Assembly: GCA_946545145.1 (NCBI GenBank) | Contig: CAMNNG010000050.1 | Span: 1-8,544, forward strand | DNA: 8,544 nt | Source: an uncultured Bacillota bacterium | Lineage (GTDB): Bacteria > Bacillota > Clostridia > Peptostreptococcales > Anaerovoracaceae | Direction of reading: 5' to 3' | Shown: in pieces, positions 6,972 through 8,544 of the stretch | How the letters are laid out: the number at the start of each line of letters is the position of its first letter | Position numbering within the stretch: position 1 is the first letter of the stretch | Notes under the pieces: model-generated | Databases searched by the model: none | Told to the model about the DNA's origin: nothing | What the model saw: only the letters and a program-made list of their open reading frames with translations | Program-made: the position numbers and the translations under genes

Positions 6972-7000
6972 AAAAAACCCCGGAGTTCCCCGGGGTTTTT
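6972..7000 (-). terminator. Bidirectional rho-independent terminator behind the cysteine desulfidase gene
   Basis: A stem of CCCCGG with CCGGGG (6978-6983 and 6990-6995) closes a 6-nt loop. It is flanked by six A on one side and five T on the other, giving a T-run after the stem on either strand. It lies 86 bases past the stop codon of the desulfidase gene and separates it from the surface-protein gene. Confidence 0.85.
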
Positions 7001-7085
7001 GAAAATTCGACCGATTTTTTTCAAATTTTTTCTATATAATAACTCGCTTTGCCGGCGCGGCTCTTCCGGGTCCGCCGACTCACCT

Positions 7086-8375
7086 TTACAGCGAAAGGTC
7101 CCTGTCGCCGAGCATTACGTGAAGGATCTCGATATCTGTCTCCTTCATGCCGACGCGGCCTACATAGCCTACGCTCTTGATCGTCTCGTCAACGTTGTCG
7201 AGAACGAGGCCTTCATCCGGCTGATATACTCTGCCCGCAAGAGCCATCTTGCTGCCCATTACTGCTGCGTCGAGCGATGAAGCGATCTTGGCTGCGCACG
7301 ATGCCTTGGCTCCGTCGCAGACTGCGCCGCCCATGTCGCAGAGCACGTTCGTAATGGCCATGCCGATCTGCTCTGTCGTGCCGCCCTGCAGGTATGTGAT
7401 GCCGGCCGATACTCCGGCTCCCGCGCTGACCGCTCCGCAGAAAGCGGACAGAGGTCCGATGTGTCTCTTGATGTGGACAGAGATCAGGTTCGCTATAGTA
7501 AGCGCACGGTACGTCTCTTCTTCGCTTGCGCCGATTCCGTTCGCGAATTCTGTGACGCCGCATGTGATCGTTATGCCCTGGTTGCCGCTGCCCGAGTTGA
7601 TTACTACAGGAAGAACGCTTCCCGCCATTCTCGCGTCGGATCCGGCAGCCGCCTTGGCCTTAAGTCTTACGAGTACGTCTTCGTCTCCATATGTTTCGAT
7701 GAGAGTCTTTCCGACTTCTGCTCCGTAGCCGCCCTTCAGGCCCTCTTCACCGATCGCCATGTTGCACTCGATAGCAGGTCCTATGAACGGTTTGACATCT
7801 TCGACATCTACGCACTTCGCGAATTCGACGATGTCAGCTACGTTCAGCAGTTTCTTCAGTTCTCCGATATCTGCTCCATCCTCTTCAGCCCTGCCCTGCT
7901 GGAGGACTTCACCGTTCTTCTCGAGGAGCTCGATGTTAGTGTGGTTCTTTCTGATGACGGCCCTGGCGCTCTCATCACCTGCTCTGACCGTCACGTCTAC
8001 AAAGAGGTTTCCCTCTCCTTCTTCTAATGTGCTCTTGCAGAAGTCTGTCTGCAGGAGTTCTTTGGCTTTTTCGGTATCCTCCGGAGTAGCCCCGTCCAGA
8101 ATGGCGAGTTCCATCTCCGGTTTGTTGACCAGCATGCCCAGTATAGCCGCCGGTGCGATCCCTCTCAAGCCGCCAGAATTCGGCACGATGACACCTTTAA
8201 CATTCTTGATGATGTTTCCGCTGGAATTGACTTCCATGCTTTCAGGCATTTTGCCCAGAAGTGTCGTAGCCTTGGCAGCTGTGAAAGCGACAGCAGCCGG
8301 CTCCGTACACCCTAGAGATTTCAGCAGCTCGGCCTCAATGATCTTGAGGTAAGCGTCATAGATCTTTTTCTCCAT
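7086..8375 (-). CDS. cyuA: L-cysteine desulfidase family protein (CyuA/YhaM, UPF0597)
   Basis: Characterised members of this cytoplasmic family break L-cysteine into hydrogen sulfide, ammonia and pyruvate using an oxygen-sensitive [4Fe-4S] cluster. The protein has 429 residues, usual for the family, and appears complete. Hallmarks are LGCTEP at 21-26 (C23), NSGGLRG at 66-72, NSGSGNQG at 260-267, LSAFCGAVSAGAG at 309-321 (C313) and CDMGGAVCDGAK at 346-357 (C353). The spacing of C313 and C353 (40 residues) equals that of Cys282 and Cys322, which with Cys25 are the cluster cysteines, as I recall, of the Methanocaldococcus jannaschii enzyme; all three equivalents are present. The ATG at 8375 has AAAGGAG 8 nt upstream. 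It is a single gene with its own promoter and terminator; no cysteine transporter gene (as in E. coli cyuPA) adjoins within the window. The family also shares a fold with Fe-S serine dehydratases, so the substrate is assigned at family level. Confidence 0.9.
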   Translation of the reverse strand: MEKKIYDAYLKIIEAELLKSLGCTEPAAVAFTAAKATTLLGKMPESMEVNSSGNIIKNVKGVIVPNSGGLRGIAPAAILGMLVNKPEMELAILDGATPEDTEKAKELLQTDFCKSTLEEGEGNLFVDVTVRAGDESARAVIRKNHTNIELLEKNGEVLQQGRAEEDGADIGELKKLLNVADIVEFAKCVDVEDVKPFIGPAIECNMAIGEEGLKGGYGAEVGKTLIETYGDEDVLVRLKAKAAAGSDARMAGSVLPVVINSGSGNQGITITCGVTEFANGIGASEEETYRALTIANLISVHIKRHIGPLSAFCGAVSAGAGVSAGITYLQGGTTEQIGMAITNVLCDMGGAVCDGAKASCAAKIASSLDAAVMGSKMALAGRVYQPDEGLVLDNVDETIKSVGYVGRVGMKETDIEILHVMLGDRDLSL

Positions 8376-8414
8376 ACCACTTGCTCCTTTCGTGATTTTT
8401 CAGAAAATTACCTC

Positions 8415-8454
8415 ATATTGTAATTATACCCCCGTGAAAAACTTCACACAATAT
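8415..8454. repeat. Inverted repeat bracketing the cysteine desulfidase promoter
   Basis: Perfect 7-base arms ATATTGT (8415-8421) and ACAATAT (8448-8454) flank the core promoter. One arm lies at the expected transcription start and the other overlaps the -35 box. A second, smaller inverted repeat, GTGAA-AAAC-TTCAC (8434-8447), sits in the spacer between -35 and -10. Both are placed where a repressor or activator could bind. Confidence 0.4.
8423..8451 (-). promoter_or_regulatory. Sigma-A type promoter of the cysteine desulfidase gene
   Basis: TTGTGT (8451-8446) and a perfect TATAAT (8428-8423) are 17 nt apart on the minus strand. Transcription would start near 8416, giving a leader of about 40 nt ahead of the ATG at 8375. 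Confidence 0.72.
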
Positions 8455-8544
8455 CAATTCTGTTATGAAAGCGCCTCGGGAGTATGCATATTTACAATGG
8501 CACGATATAGGAAAAATCTCTTTCATTTTTCGCCTTAAGGGCAC

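Noticed and set aside
7461..8027. Plus-strand frames opposite the cysteine desulfidase gene
   Set aside because: The minus strand carries all hallmark motifs of the desulfidase family, so these are shadows.
8500..8540. A/T-rich inverted repeat (AAAAAT and ATTTTT) near the right edge
   Set aside because: The stem is only six A-T pairs with no GC core, so it does not support a terminator call.

Overview
The window looks like chromosomal DNA of an anaerobic Bacillota bacterium in the class Clostridia, probably host- or gut-associated. The evidence is strong AGGAGG-type ribosome binding sites, sigma-A type promoters, a mid-range base composition (roughly 50-55 % GC by eye), a signal peptide and Lys-rich C-terminal modules typical of clostridial surface proteins, and an oxygen-sensitive iron-sulfur cysteine desulfidase. 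Genus and species cannot be told from the sequence. All recognised genes lie on the minus strand, so transcription runs from high to low coordinates. No stretch over 300 bases lacks a gene. I saw no tRNA, rRNA, CRISPR array or insertion sequence.

Reading in the direction of transcription, the right end (8544-7086) holds an L-cysteine desulfidase family gene (CyuA/YhaM/UPF0597). It has its own promoter, bracketed by a short inverted repeat, and is closed by a good bidirectional terminator at 6972-7000.

The middle (6862-1796) is one 1688-residue secreted protein. It has a signal peptide, then an N-terminal region that I read as an aerolysin/ETX-MTX2-like beta-pore-forming module. After that come about seven Ig-like domains (several carrying a DQYG motif), an IPT/TIG-like domain, a cysteine-rich zinc-ribbon-like segment, an Fn3-like domain and a terminal BIG2-like domain. 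It has no LPxTG motif or C-terminal membrane anchor. A GC-rich perfect hairpin follows it.

The left end (1588-1) is a compact operon: an ECF-type sigma factor, a 130-residue two-helix membrane protein, and a polytopic membrane protein that runs off the window. Each junction overlaps by a few bases, so the three are probably translationally coupled. The small membrane protein is a candidate regulator (anti-sigma) of the sigma factor.

The three transcription units appear independent, and nothing in the sequence links them functionally. The most notable item is the pore-former-like module built into a long Ig-domain surface protein.
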